Below, piece by piece: positions 18,434-27,636 of a DNA stretch of 64,000 nucleotides. The DNA lies in assembly GCF_014490745.1 (NCBI RefSeq), contig NZ_LZEU01000001.1:186001-250000 (forward strand), in the 5' to 3' direction. The notes beneath the pieces are model-generated. The model was given only the letters and a program-made list of their open reading frames with translations. It ran no database searches and had not been told where the DNA came from. Each line of letters begins with the position of its first letter. The first letter of the stretch is position 1. The DNA comes from Pseudomonas alcaligenes. Lineage in GTDB: Bacteria > Pseudomonadota > Gammaproteobacteria > Pseudomonadales > Pseudomonadaceae. Made by a program: the position numbers and the translations under genes.

Positions 18434-19801
18434 CTAGCGGACGCCGGCGTTGCGCAGGGCTGCCGGGGTGAAGTCGGCCATCGAGCTCTTGATGTCGAAC
18501 TGCACGAAGCTCTTCTCTTCGTTGCTCATGCCGACGGTGATGTAGCGCCCGGCGATGATGTCGTACAGCCCTTCGAAGGCATAGGCCGGCACCTTGCGCG
18601 AGTAGTACGGCATCATCTTCGCCTCACCCACGCGCCACAGCTGGCCACGGCCGTCGTAGAGGTCGGAGAGGGTGATGGTCCAGGAGTCCTCGTCGACATA
18701 GAAGCGGCGCTTGGCGTAGATGTTGCGCTCGCCGGCCTTCAGCGTGGCTTCCACCACCCACACCCGGTGCAGCTCGTAGCGCGCCAGATCCTGGTTGGTA
18801 TGGCCGGCCTTGAGGATGTCGCTGTACTTCACGCTCGGCGAGGCGATGCGGTAGTTGTTGTAGGGGATGTACAGCTCCTTCTTGCCCACCAGCTTCCAGT
18901 CGTAGCGATCCGGCGCGCCGTTGAACATGTCGAAGTTGTCCGAGGTGCGCAGACCGTCGGCGGCGGTACCCGGGCCGTCGTAGGCCACCTGCGGGGCGCG
19001 GCGCACGCGGCGCTGACCGGCGTTGTAGATCCACGCCATGCGCGGCTCGGCGATCTGATCCAGCGAGTCGTGCACCAGCAGCACGTTACCGGCCAGGCGC
19101 GACGGGGCAGTGACGCGCTGCTTGAAGAACAGCAGGGCGTTGGCTGCCTTGGCCGGGGCGATGTCGCTCATGCCATCCGGGAAGGACACTTCGTCCTGGA
19201 AGTTGACCGCGCTGTAGGTGCCGTTGGTCTGCGGCGAAGCCTGGATGTACTGACGACGGATGTTGCCGCCGCGGTAGCGGGTGATGTGGTTCCACACCAC
19301 TTCCAGGCCGTTCTGCGGGATCGGGAAGGCGTAGTAGCGGCTGTCGGTGAAGTCCTTCAGGCCGTTGCCACCTTCCATCAGCGTGGTCTTGGCCGCGCTG
19401 ACCTTGATCCGCGCCTCGATGTCCGGCGGCAGGTTGGCCGTACGATGGGTGACGAACACCGGCATCTTGTAGGTTTCCGGATAGCGCTTGAACAGCGCGA
19501 TCTGGCCCTCGGACAGCTTGTCCTTGTACTGGTCGAGGTTCTGCGCGGTGATGGTGAACTGTGGCTGCTCGTTGGGGAACGGGTCGCCGAGGAAGCCGTT
19601 GGCGTCGACCGCCGCGGCGTTGGTCGGCAAGCCGCCGTCCCAGGCCGGGATAGTGCCGGCGGCGTTGCCGGCCTTTTCCGCGCCGATCGGCGTCAGGCTG
19701 CTGCCGAGCTTGGCCACTTCGTCCGCCGACACCGCCGCCAGCACGCTGCTGGCGAGCAGGGACAGGGTGAGCGCCGTGATCAGTTTGCTTGTTGTTTTCA
19801 T
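18434..19801 (-). CDS. DUF1329 exported protein
   Basis: A 455-residue exported protein with a signal peptide cleaved after about residue 22 (SVLA|AVSADE). It belongs to the DUF1329 family, remotely related to LolA-like lipid carriers, and is almost always encoded beside a DUF1302 protein as here (25-base gap, same strand). In pseudomonads the pair is linked to lipid or steroid metabolism and MMPL-type export, but the function remains unproven. It contains many aromatic residues in YYSRKVPAYAFEGLYDI-type stretches, fitting a lipid-binding beta structure. Confidence 0.85.
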   Translation of the reverse strand: MKTTSKLITALTLSLLASSVLAAVSADEVAKLGSSLTPIGAEKAGNAAGTIPAWDGGLPTNAAAVDANGFLGDPFPNEQPQFTITAQNLDQYKDKLSEGQIALFKRYPETYKMPVFVTHRTANLPPDIEARIKVSAAKTTLMEGGNGLKDFTDSRYYAFPIPQNGLEVVWNHITRYRGGNIRRQYIQASPQTNGTYSAVNFQDEVSFPDGMSDIAPAKAANALLFFKQRVTAPSRLAGNVLLVHDSLDQIAEPRMAWIYNAGQRRVRRAPQVAYDGPGTAADGLRTSDNFDMFNGAPDRYDWKLVGKKELYIPYNNYRIASPSVKYSDILKAGHTNQDLARYELHRVWVVEATLKAGERNIYAKRRFYVDEDSWTITLSDLYDGRGQLWRVGEAKMMPYYSRKVPAYAFEGLYDIIAGRYITVGMSNEEKSFVQFDIKSSMADFTPAALRNAGVR

Positions 19802-19826
19802 AGACTGATTCTCTGTGGAGCCGGAA

Positions 19827-21656
19827 TTAGAAGTTCACGCCAACGCTGAGCGCGACGAAGTCGCGATCGGTCAGGGTGTTGTAGTCGCCATCGAAGAAGT
19901 TGGTGTAGCTGAGGCTGGCGGTGTAGGTGTTCAGGTACTCGGCATCCACGCCAATACTGGCTGCCTTGGCGCCTTCGTTGAACACCGGGCCGTAGCCGTC
20001 CACATCGTGGGAGAAGGCGACGTTGGGCTTGAGGTTGACCCCGGCGAACACGTCGTTGTAGTCCCAGATGGCGCGGGCGCGGTAACCCCAGGAGGTGTTG
20101 GTGTAGAAGCCGTGGGTGCCGTAGTCCGCCAGCGCATCGGTGTTCGACACGTCGGTGCCGTGCGGCGAGCCATAGATCGAGTCGCGGCCGTAGGCCACTT
20201 CGTCGCGGTGCTCCAGGCCACCGATGGCTGTCACGCCGACTTCACCGACCAGGGTCAGACGCTCGGCGCCCATGACCTGATCGAAGAAGTGGGTGAGGGT
20301 GGTCTGTGCCTGGGTCACTTCCTTGCGGTTGTAGCCCTTGCTGACCATGCCGGCGGTGTCCAGGGCGCCGGCGAAACCGCCGTTGGTTAGGCCGGCGACC
20401 ACGGTGTTGGCCAGTTTGGCGGTCATGTCGGTGCCGTTGATGTTCAGCGGCATGTTCGGCCGGTAGCTGATCTCACCCGACCAAGCGGTGCCGGTGGGCA
20501 GCGTGGTGGAGAAGCTCAGGCCGTACAGGCGGATATCTTCCGGGTAGGTCAGGGCATAGCTGCCGCGACCCAGCAGGATCGGTTTGGCCAGCGCGCCGCC
20601 CAGGGTGGTCAGAGCGGCGGTGATGTCCGCCTCGTTGGCATTGGTGAACACCGCGCTCGGCGTGCGGCTGTGGTAGTTCATGAAGTAGGCGGCGTACTCG
20701 GTCTCGTCGCCCAGCCAGCGCAGGGCGGTACCCCACTGGCCGGAGTCGCGGGCGTCGTGGTCGCCACCGCGCGGCACGATCAGGCCTTCGTCGGTGATGT
20801 TCACGCCGCTCAGAGCACTGCTGGCTGCCGCGCCGAAGGCGCCCGACTTGGCAGCTTGGATCGAGGCGATCGAGCTGGGGCCGAGGATGGTGTAGTTGGT
20901 GTCGCAACCATCGGCGATGACATCGGCGCTGGAGAAGAAGGTGCCGCAGTTGTCGGCGACGGTCTGATCCCATTCCAGCTGGTAGAAGGCTTCGGCCGAC
21001 AGCTGATCGGTGATCGACTGCGACATGTAGAACATGTTGACCGGGATCAGGCCTTCCTTGATCTCGGCACCCGGACGGCGGAATGCCGCGGCGTCGATCG
21101 GGTTGATCGAGTTGATGCTGTTGCCGATGAAGGTGCTCTCACCCCAGCTCACCACCTGTTTGCCCAGGCGTACGCTGCCCGGCAGTTCGGCGATTTGGTA
21201 GTTGTGGTAGACGAAGGCGTCGAGGATCTGCGCGCCGGAGGCCTGGGCGGCTTCCTTGCGGTTGTGGTCGTCGATGTCCTTGAACAGGCGGCTCTCGTCC
21301 TTCAGTTCGAAGTCGTACCAGTACTTGCCGCGAATGAATACGCCGGTATCGCCGTATTTCAGTTCGAGGTCGTGAATGCCCTTGAAGATCTTCGAGAAGG
21401 TCTCGCCGCGCTTGAAGTTCAGGCGCCCGTCGTCACCGGTCTGGGTGTAGCCGGTGCCACCGTTGGCGGCGCCGATCAGATCCTTGTCCGGCTTGGCGGT
21501 GGACCAGCTGGAGCCGATCGAAAGCGACGAGTCGAGCTGACCCTCGATTTCCCCGATGGTGAAGTTGACGGCGTAGGCCGGAGCGGCACTGCCGAGGGCG
21601 ATTGCAAAGGCGAGGGCGTGTGGCTGGAAGATTCCGGGCCGTGTTGTTTTTGTCAT
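19827..21656 (-). CDS. DUF1302 outer-membrane-associated protein
   Basis: A 609-residue protein with a signal peptide (cleavage near AYA|VNFTIGEIEGQL, residue about 29) and alternating beta-strand composition ending in Phe (SVGVNF), as in outer-membrane barrels. It is the DUF1302 partner of the downstream DUF1329 protein. The start at 21656 is preceded by GGAGAG; the in-frame extension to 21800 is non-coding. A MalT-like regulator is encoded downstream. A role in moving hydrophobic compounds across the outer membrane is inference from the family pair. Confidence 0.87.
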   Translation of the reverse strand: MTKTTRPGIFQPHALAFAIALGSAAPAYAVNFTIGEIEGQLDSSLSIGSSWSTAKPDKDLIGAANGGTGYTQTGDDGRLNFKRGETFSKIFKGIHDLELKYGDTGVFIRGKYWYDFELKDESRLFKDIDDHNRKEAAQASGAQILDAFVYHNYQIAELPGSVRLGKQVVSWGESTFIGNSINSINPIDAAAFRRPGAEIKEGLIPVNMFYMSQSITDQLSAEAFYQLEWDQTVADNCGTFFSSADVIADGCDTNYTILGPSSIASIQAAKSGAFGAAASSALSGVNITDEGLIVPRGGDHDARDSGQWGTALRWLGDETEYAAYFMNYHSRTPSAVFTNANEADITAALTTLGGALAKPILLGRGSYALTYPEDIRLYGLSFSTTLPTGTAWSGEISYRPNMPLNINGTDMTAKLANTVVAGLTNGGFAGALDTAGMVSKGYNRKEVTQAQTTLTHFFDQVMGAERLTLVGEVGVTAIGGLEHRDEVAYGRDSIYGSPHGTDVSNTDALADYGTHGFYTNTSWGYRARAIWDYNDVFAGVNLKPNVAFSHDVDGYGPVFNEGAKAASIGVDAEYLNTYTASLSYTNFFDGDYNTLTDRDFVALSVGVNF

Positions 21657-21841
21657 GCGGCTCTCCGTGGATGGGGGTGGAACTGTGCAGAACCCTACGC
21701 AGGGGATGACAGGCGGATAAGCGCACCAAGGGAGGATTTGTCCTGTAGCTCGAAAGTATGAAAGGCCTTGCCGGGGCTGGATCGTCGCAGGCATCAACAC
21801 CGGGCTGAATGCGCCTCCATCAGCGCCGTTATGGCTGATGC

Positions 21842-21864
21842 AAAAAGCCCCGCAGAGCGGGGCT
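21842..21864 (-). terminator. Rho-independent terminator of the MFS gene
   Basis: On the minus strand AGCCCCGC, loop TCT and GCGGGGCT are followed by TTTTTG. It is 24 bases beyond the stop of the minus-strand MFS transporter gene. Confidence 0.88.
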
Positions 21865-21887
21865 TGAGTAGGCAGGGAGGGTGGCGG

Positions 21888-23252
21888 TCAGGCGCTTTTC
21901 AGCTGCCCCGCGGGGGCTTCTTCGCGGGTTTCCGGGGCCCACTGCTGGAGCAGCTGGCGGCTGGCCCGGTAAGGCTTGAGCCCGGCCCAGAGCAGGACGA
22001 TGGCGGCCAGCACCGCGCTGGCGGTGACGATCAGCAGCGAGTAGCGCAGCGCCTGGTCGTCGGCGAACACGAAGTCGGTGACCAGGGCCACGCAGGTCGG
22101 GCCGAGGCCGAGGCCGAACAGGGTGACCACGAACAGGTAGATGGCCGAAGCCTGGCCGCGCATCGAGTTGGGCATGATCTCCTGGATCGCCGCCGGCGCC
22201 ACGCCGAACGGCATGCTCAGGAAAAAGATGGTCGGCGCCATCAGCACGCTGGCGGCCACGGCGCTGTCCATCAGCGGGAAGGCCAGCACGCAGGGCAGGG
22301 CGCCGAGCGCCGCATAGAGGCCGACGCGCAGGTTGGCGTCGGTCTGCCCGCGGCGGGCCAGCCAGTCGGCCAGGCGCCCGCCGCAGACGATGCCGATGCA
22401 GCCGAACAGCGCCACCAGGCTGCCGTAGACGATGCCCACCTGGCCGGCATCCCAGCCGTAGGTGCGGATGTAGAAGCTGGGAATCCAGGCGCCGCTGCCG
22501 TAGCCGGCCAGGGACAGGCCGGCGAAGCCGAAGTTGTGGCACAGCACGGTGCGCCGGTTGCGGCGGATATAGCGGCCGACTTCGCTCAGCGGCACCGTCA
22601 CCCCGGCGCCGATGCCGCGCCGCGTTGGTTCGCGCACGGCCAGCATGAGTAGGCTGAACAGCACCCCGGCGGCGCCGAGGATCAGGAAGATCAGCTGCCA
22701 TGGGCGTACTTCGCCGACTATTGGCAAGTGCAGGTCGCCCTGGGCCGAGGCGAAGGTGATCACCAGGCCGCCGAGCAGGAAGGCCAGGCCGGAGCCCAGG
22801 TACACCCCCATCGAGTAGACGCTGATGGCGGTGGCGCGGCGCTCGGCCGGGAAGCTGTCGGCGATCAGCGAATAGGCGGCCGGCGACAGGGCCGCCTCGC
22901 CGACACCGACGCCGATCCGGCACAGCAGGAACTGCCAGTACAGGCGGGCCATGCCACAGGCGGCGGTGGCCGCGCTCCAGAACAGCACGCCGATGGCGAT
23001 CAGGCCGCGGCGGCTCCTGGTATCGGCCAGGCGTCCGAGGGGGATGCCGCAGACGGTGTAGAACAGGGCGAAGGACAGGCCCATCAGCAGGCTCATCTGG
23101 GTGTCGCTGATGACCAGGTCGCGGCGGATCGGGCCGACCAGCAGGTTGAGGATCTGCCGGTCGATGAAGGACAGCACGTAGGCCACCATCAGGATCACCA
23201 CGGTGGTCCAGGCGGACAGGCTGGAGGGGTAGCCGTTGTTCTTGTTAGTCAC
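21888..23252 (-). CDS. MFS transporter (spinster-like)
   Basis: A 454-residue transporter with about 12 transmembrane segments. The signature loop after the second helix (GIPLGRLADTRSRRGLIAIG) and the pattern FIDRQILNLLVGPI are typical of the Spinster-like group. The start is GTG 23252 with GGAG 7 bases upstream; a TTG further upstream has no ribosome site. It is divergent from the double GntR regulator, which may control it. The substrate is unknown. Confidence 0.86.
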   Translation of the reverse strand: MTNKNNGYPSSLSAWTTVVILMVAYVLSFIDRQILNLLVGPIRRDLVISDTQMSLLMGLSFALFYTVCGIPLGRLADTRSRRGLIAIGVLFWSAATAACGMARLYWQFLLCRIGVGVGEAALSPAAYSLIADSFPAERRATAISVYSMGVYLGSGLAFLLGGLVITFASAQGDLHLPIVGEVRPWQLIFLILGAAGVLFSLLMLAVREPTRRGIGAGVTVPLSEVGRYIRRNRRTVLCHNFGFAGLSLAGYGSGAWIPSFYIRTYGWDAGQVGIVYGSLVALFGCIGIVCGGRLADWLARRGQTDANLRVGLYAALGALPCVLAFPLMDSAVAASVLMAPTIFFLSMPFGVAPAAIQEIMPNSMRGQASAIYLFVVTLFGLGLGPTCVALVTDFVFADDQALRYSLLIVTASAVLAAIVLLWAGLKPYRASRQLLQQWAPETREEAPAGQLKSA

Positions 23253-23456
23253 GGGCAGGCTCCACAAGGTGGTTTGGGAGCTGGCAGCTTAGGTCGATAT
23301 CAGTCCGGCTTAGTATCGCGCCGAGGTGTTATCAGTGTGCTGAATCTGCGCGCTGGCCTGCGGCGAATAAGCGCTGCCAGGGTGTGCGGCACAGCAGAGT
23401 CAGTGGTGGGCAAAACCGGTTAAAGTGAAGCCTTCTCCAAGGATCAGGCGGGCAAC

Positions 23457-24983
23457 ATGCCGATTTATGTCGCAACGGGGACGCCGCGGCCGGAATCTAC
23501 CGCAACGGCGGCGGCGAGCCCGGCCGGCAGCCGCCAGGCCAAGCTGGCCGAGCGGGTGGCGGCGGCCATCCAGCAGGACATTGCCGCCCTCGGCTGGCCG
23601 CTGGGGGCGCTGTTCGGCACCGAGGCGCAGCTGTTGCAGCGCTATGCCGTCAGCCGCGCCACCCTGCGCGAGGCGATCCGTCAGCTGGAGCGTCATGGCG
23701 TGGCCAGCATGCGCCGCGGCAGCAACGGCGGGCTGGTGGTGCAACAGCAGGCCGGCGATGCGGCGGTGCTGGCGCTGGCCACCTACCTGGAGCTGACCGA
23801 CGTCAGCTATGGCGAAGTCTATGAGGCCCGCGAGCTGATCGAGTGCCAGGTCGCCGAACTGGCCGCCGAGCGCCTGCAGGATGGCGACATCGCCCCGGCG
23901 CGGGTGCTGATCCGGCGTTTGCAGGCGCCGCCCGATGCCGACTTCGCCTGCGAACTGCAGCTGCACGTGGCGATCCGCGAGTTCGTCTGCCGGGTGGCCG
24001 ACAACCCGGCGCTGGCGCTGCTGCTGGAGGCGCTGTGCTACGTCACCATCAACAGCCGTACCCTGCAGCGCCACGAGACCCGGCAGCAGATGCAGGCGGT
24101 GTTCGACGACTACCGGCGCTTCAAGCTGCGCCTGCTGCAGGCGGTGGTCGCCGGCGACGGGCATGCCGCCCAGGAAAGCGTGCGCGAGCAGCTGGCCTTC
24201 AGTCGGCGCCTGATCGAACGCCTGCGCGGCAGCCTGTGCCGCGGCCCGAGCAGCGATGTCAGCAGTCTGGAGGCGGTGCCGGTGGTGGCTATCCGCAAGC
24301 TCTACGACAAGAGCGCGCACCGCCTGGCCGTGGTGATTGCCCGCGGTATCGCGGCGGCCGGCCTGCGTGCCGGTGCGCGCCTCGGCGCCGAGCCCGAGCT
24401 GCAGGCGCTGCACGGGGTTAGCCGGGCGGTGCTGCGCGAGGCGGTACGTGTGCTCGAGCTGCATGCGATCCTGCGCAGCCGCCGCGGCCAGCAGGGCGGG
24501 CTGATCGTGCAGACGCCGGATCCCAGCTACACCATCGGCCTGTCCATCGCTTACCTGCGCCACAGCGGCATGCCGCGCCAGCCCTGCTTCCGCGTGTGGC
24601 GTTCGCTGCTGCTGGCGGCGGCCAGCCTGGCGGCCGCGCGCCTGGATGACGCCGGGCGGGCTAGCCTGCTGGCGCTGTGCGAGCGTCTGCGCGGTGGTGG
24701 TGCGGTGGATTGCCTGGTGGCGGGCAGCGAACTCGACCGGGCGATTGCCGAACTCAGCGGCAATCGGGCCCTGGCCCTGCTGGTGCATGTACTCGGGCCC
24801 CTGGCCGACAGCTATCCGCAGCAGTTGTCCGCCGGCGCCATGCAGCAGCTGGGCGGCTTGCGCCTGGCGCTGGCCGAGGCCCTGCTCGAACAGCATGCCA
24901 GCCTGGCGCGGCGCGCCATGCTGCGTTACATGCAGTTCCTCGAAGATCGTCTGGCTGCTGGCGAGTTGCTGCTGGCGACCTAG
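23457..24983 (+). CDS. Tandem (double-length) GntR/FadR-type regulator
   Basis: A 508-residue protein that is two FadR-type regulators in one chain. The first winged helix-turn-helix is at about 30-97 and the first FCD-like ligand domain at about 105-255; the second winged helix is at about 284-352 and the second effector domain at about 360-500. The recognition helix is repeated almost exactly: VSRATLREA at 65-73 and VSRAVLREA at 321-329. Ordinary family members are about 230-260 residues. It is divergent from an MFS gene across about 200 bases and convergent with the CoA-transferase gene (4-base overlap). The ligand is unknown. Confidence 0.88.
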   Translation: MPIYVATGTPRPESTATAAASPAGSRQAKLAERVAAAIQQDIAALGWPLGALFGTEAQLLQRYAVSRATLREAIRQLERHGVASMRRGSNGGLVVQQQAGDAAVLALATYLELTDVSYGEVYEARELIECQVAELAAERLQDGDIAPARVLIRRLQAPPDADFACELQLHVAIREFVCRVADNPALALLLEALCYVTINSRTLQRHETRQQMQAVFDDYRRFKLRLLQAVVAGDGHAAQESVREQLAFSRRLIERLRGSLCRGPSSDVSSLEAVPVVAIRKLYDKSAHRLAVVIARGIAAAGLRAGARLGAEPELQALHGVSRAVLREAVRVLELHAILRSRRGQQGGLIVQTPDPSYTIGLSIAYLRHSGMPRQPCFRVWRSLLLAAASLAAARLDDAGRASLLALCERLRGGGAVDCLVAGSELDRAIAELSGNRALALLVHVLGPLADSYPQQLSAGAMQQLGGLRLALAEALLEQHASLARRAMLRYMQFLEDRLAAGELLLAT

Positions 24984-26203
24984 ACCACGCCGGCGCTGCG
25001 CAGGCTGGCGATGGCCGCGCTGTCCAGGCCGAGCAGGCGTTGCAGGATCGCCTCGCTGTGCTCGCCGAGCAGCGGCGGCGCCAGGCGGTAGTCCACCGGG
25101 GTGGCGGACAGGCGCAGCGGGCTGGCCACCTGTGGGGTGACGCTGCCCAGGCCGTTGGCCAGCTCCACCCGCAGGCCGCGGGCCTGCACCTGCGGATCGG
25201 CGAACACCTGGGCCAGGTCGTTGATCGGCCCGCAGGGCACGCCGGCCTCCTCGAGCAGCGCCACCCATTCGGCGGTGGTCTTGAACACCGTGGCCTGGCG
25301 CAGCAGCGGGATCAGTTCGGCGCGGTGGGCGACCCGCGCCTTGTTGCTGGAAAAGCGCGAGTCGTCGGCCAAAGCCGGAAGGCCGGCGACCTCGCAAAAC
25401 TTGCGGAACTGCCCGTCGTTGCCCACGGCGAGGATGAAATCGCCATCGGCGGTGGGGAAGTCCTGATAGGGAACAATGTTCGGGTGGGCGTTGCCCAGGC
25501 GCTTGGGCGCGCTGCCGGTGGCCAGGTAGTTCATCGCCTGGTTGGCCAGGCAGGCCACCTGCACGTCGAGCAGGGCGACGTCGATGTACTGGCCCAGGCC
25601 GCTCTGCTCGCGGGCGTTCAGCGCGGCCAGCACGCCGACCGTGGCGTACAGCCCGGTGAGGATATCGGTGAGGGCCACGCCGACCTTCATGGGGCCGGCG
25701 CCTTCCTCGCCATCGGGCTTGCCGGTCAGGCTCATCAGTCCGCCGAGGCCCTGGATCATGAAATCGTAACCTGCCCGCTTGGCGTAGGGCCCGTTCTGCC
25801 CGAAGCCGGTGATGGAGCAGTAGATCAGTCGCGGGTTGACCGCTTTCAGCGAGTCATAGTCGAGGCCGTAGGCCTTGAGGCCGCCGACCTTGAAGTTCTC
25901 CAGCACCACGTCGCACTGCGCGGCCAGTTCACGCACCAGGCGCTGGCCCTCGGGCTGGGTGAAGTCGAGGGTCAGCGACTGTTTGTTGCGATTGGCGCAC
26001 TGGAAGTAGGCCGCCTCGCGGCTGTCGTTGCCGGCGGCGTCCTTGATGTAGGGCGGGCCCCAGTGGCGGGTGTCGTCGCCGGTACCCGGGCGCTCGACCT
26101 TGATCACCTCGGCGCCGAGGTCGGCGAGAATCTGCCCGGCCCAGGGGCCGGCGAGCACGCGGGACAGGTCAAGGACACGGATATGCGACAGGGCGCCAGG
26201 CAT
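24980..26203 (-). CDS. gcdG: Class III CoA-transferase (CaiB/BaiF family), glutarate CoA-transferase GcdG-like
   Basis: A 407-residue CaiB/BaiF protein. Family landmarks are VLDLSRVLAGPWAGQILADLGAEVIKVERPGTGD at the N terminus, the catalytic Asp in ALLDVQVACLANQ (about residue 176) and AKRAGYDFMIQGLGGLMSLTG. Its position directly downstream of glutaryl-CoA dehydrogenase indicates that it activates glutarate to glutaryl-CoA in lysine/5-aminovalerate breakdown. The gap to gcdH is 65 bases and contains a short GC hairpin. Confidence 0.85.
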   Translation of the reverse strand: MPGALSHIRVLDLSRVLAGPWAGQILADLGAEVIKVERPGTGDDTRHWGPPYIKDAAGNDSREAAYFQCANRNKQSLTLDFTQPEGQRLVRELAAQCDVVLENFKVGGLKAYGLDYDSLKAVNPRLIYCSITGFGQNGPYAKRAGYDFMIQGLGGLMSLTGKPDGEEGAGPMKVGVALTDILTGLYATVGVLAALNAREQSGLGQYIDVALLDVQVACLANQAMNYLATGSAPKRLGNAHPNIVPYQDFPTADGDFILAVGNDGQFRKFCEVAGLPALADDSRFSSNKARVAHRAELIPLLRQATVFKTTAEWVALLEEAGVPCGPINDLAQVFADPQVQARGLRVELANGLGSVTPQVASPLRLSATPVDYRLAPPLLGEHSEAILQRLLGLDSAAIASLRSAGVV

Positions 26204-26238
26204 GGGAACCTCACGGGCAGGCGAATGGGTTAGGCAGC

Positions 26239-26260
26239 CCCCTCTCCCGGCGGAGAGGGG
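26239..26260. repeat. GC-rich hairpin between gcdH and gcdG
   Basis: CCCCTCTCC, loop CGGC, GGAGAGGGG: a perfect 9-bp stem with no T-tract. It lies within a two-gene transcript, so it is more likely an intergenic REP-like hairpin or mRNA processing/stability element than a terminator. Confidence 0.6.
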
Positions 26261-26268
26261 AGCAGGGG

Positions 26269-27450
26269 TCAGAAGAACGCCTGGATGCCGGTCTGCGCGC
26301 GGCCGAGGATCAGCGCGTGCACGTCATGGGTACCTTCGTAGGTGTTGACCACTTCCAGGTTGACCAGGTGCCGGGCCACGCCGAATTCGTCGCTGATGCC
26401 GTTGCCGCCGAGCATGTCGCGGGCCATGCGCGCGATGTCCAGGGCCTTGCCGCAGCTGTTGCGCTTCATGATCGAGGTGATTTCCACCGCGGCGGTGCCT
26501 TCGTCCTTCATCCGCCCCAGGCGCAGGCAGCCTTGCAGGGCCAGGGTGATCTCGGTCTGCATGTCGGCCAGCTTCTTCTGGATCAGCTGGTTGGCGGCCA
26601 GCGGGCGGCCGAACTGCTGGCGATCCAGGGTGTATTGGCGGGCGGTGTGCCAGCAGGCCTCGGCGGCGCCCAGGGCACCCCAGCTGATGCCGTAGCGGGC
26701 GGAGTTGAGGCAGGTGAACGGGCCGCGCAGGCCACGTACGTCAGGGAAGGCGTTCTCTTCCGGGCAGAACACGTTGTCCATCACGATCTCGCCGGTGATC
26801 GAGGCGCGCAGGCCGACCTTGCCGTGGATCGCCGGGGTGCTCAGGCCCTGCCAGCCTTTTTCCAGGACGAAGCCACGGATCTCGCCGGCATCGTCCTTGG
26901 CCCAGACCACGAACACGTCGGCGATCGGGCTGTTGGTGATCCACATCTTGGCGCCGGTCAGGCGGTAGCCGCCGTCGACCTTCTTGGCGCGGGTGATCAT
27001 CGAGCCCGGGTCGGAGCCGTGGTTCGGCTCGGTCAGGCCGAAGCAGCCGATGTATTCGCCGGACGCCAGTTTAGGCAGGTATTTCTGCTTGGTGGCTTCG
27101 TTGCCGAACTCAAAGATCGGCACCATCACCAGGGACGACTGCACGCTCATCATCGAACGGTAGCCGGAGTCGATGCGCTCCACTTCGCGGGCGATCAGGC
27201 CGTAGCACACGTAGTTCAGGCCGCTGCCGCCGTAGACTTCGGGAATGGTCGCGCCGAGCAGGCCGGTTTCGCCCATCTCGCGGAAGATCTTCGGGTCGGT
27301 CTGCTCATGGCGGAAGGCTTCCAGCACGCGCGGGGCCAGCTTGTCGGCGGCGAACTGCTCGGCGCTGTCGCGCACCATGCGTTCTTCTTCGGTCAGTTGC
27401 TGATCCAGCAGGAGCGGGTCGATCCAGTTGAAGCTTGCCTTGGCGGCCAT
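26269..27450 (-). CDS. gcdH: Glutaryl-CoA dehydrogenase
   Basis: A 393-residue acyl-CoA dehydrogenase that oxidises and decarboxylates glutaryl-CoA to crotonyl-CoA. Signatures are [17 protein letters not shown] (FAD region), [16 protein letters not shown] and the C-terminal [20 protein letters not shown] with the catalytic Glu in YEGT. The length equals the usual bacterial GcdH length. The start at 27450 has AGGA 7 bases upstream. It is followed by gcdG and faces the divergent LysR gene. Confidence 0.94.
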   Translation of the reverse strand: MAAKASFNWIDPLLLDQQLTEEERMVRDSAEQFAADKLAPRVLEAFRHEQTDPKIFREMGETGLLGATIPEVYGGSGLNYVCYGLIAREVERIDSGYRSMMSVQSSLVMVPIFEFGNEATKQKYLPKLASGEYIGCFGLTEPNHGSDPGSMITRAKKVDGGYRLTGAKMWITNSPIADVFVVWAKDDAGEIRGFVLEKGWQGLSTPAIHGKVGLRASITGEIVMDNVFCPEENAFPDVRGLRGPFTCLNSARYGISWGALGAAEACWHTARQYTLDRQQFGRPLAANQLIQKKLADMQTEITLALQGCLRLGRMKDEGTAAVEITSIMKRNSCGKALDIARMARDMLGGNGISDEFGVARHLVNLEVVNTYEGTHDVHALILGRAQTGIQAFF

Positions 27451-27554
27451 GGTGGAGTCCTCGAAGCGGGCAGTGAAGGCCGGCGGCGCCTGTGGGCCTG
27501 GCCGGTCGATGGACAAAGACTAGGCCCGCCGGGCGCCTTGGGCAAACGAGGATT

Positions 27555-27572
27555 TCGCACGCTGTTGTGCGA
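27555..27572. promoter_or_regulatory. Candidate GcdR operator in the gcdH/gcdR divergent promoter
   Basis: TCGCAC, spacer GCTGTT, GTGCGA: a perfect 6-bp inverted repeat about 65 bases upstream of the LysR gene and 105 bases upstream of gcdH. LysR proteins usually bind such dyads in the shared promoter region. Binding by GcdR is inference. Confidence 0.55.
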
Positions 27573-27636
27573 TTTACTCACTCCGAGATAGCCTGATAAG
27601 GCATTTTTATCTTCAGCAAGTGAGGTCATGGCATAG

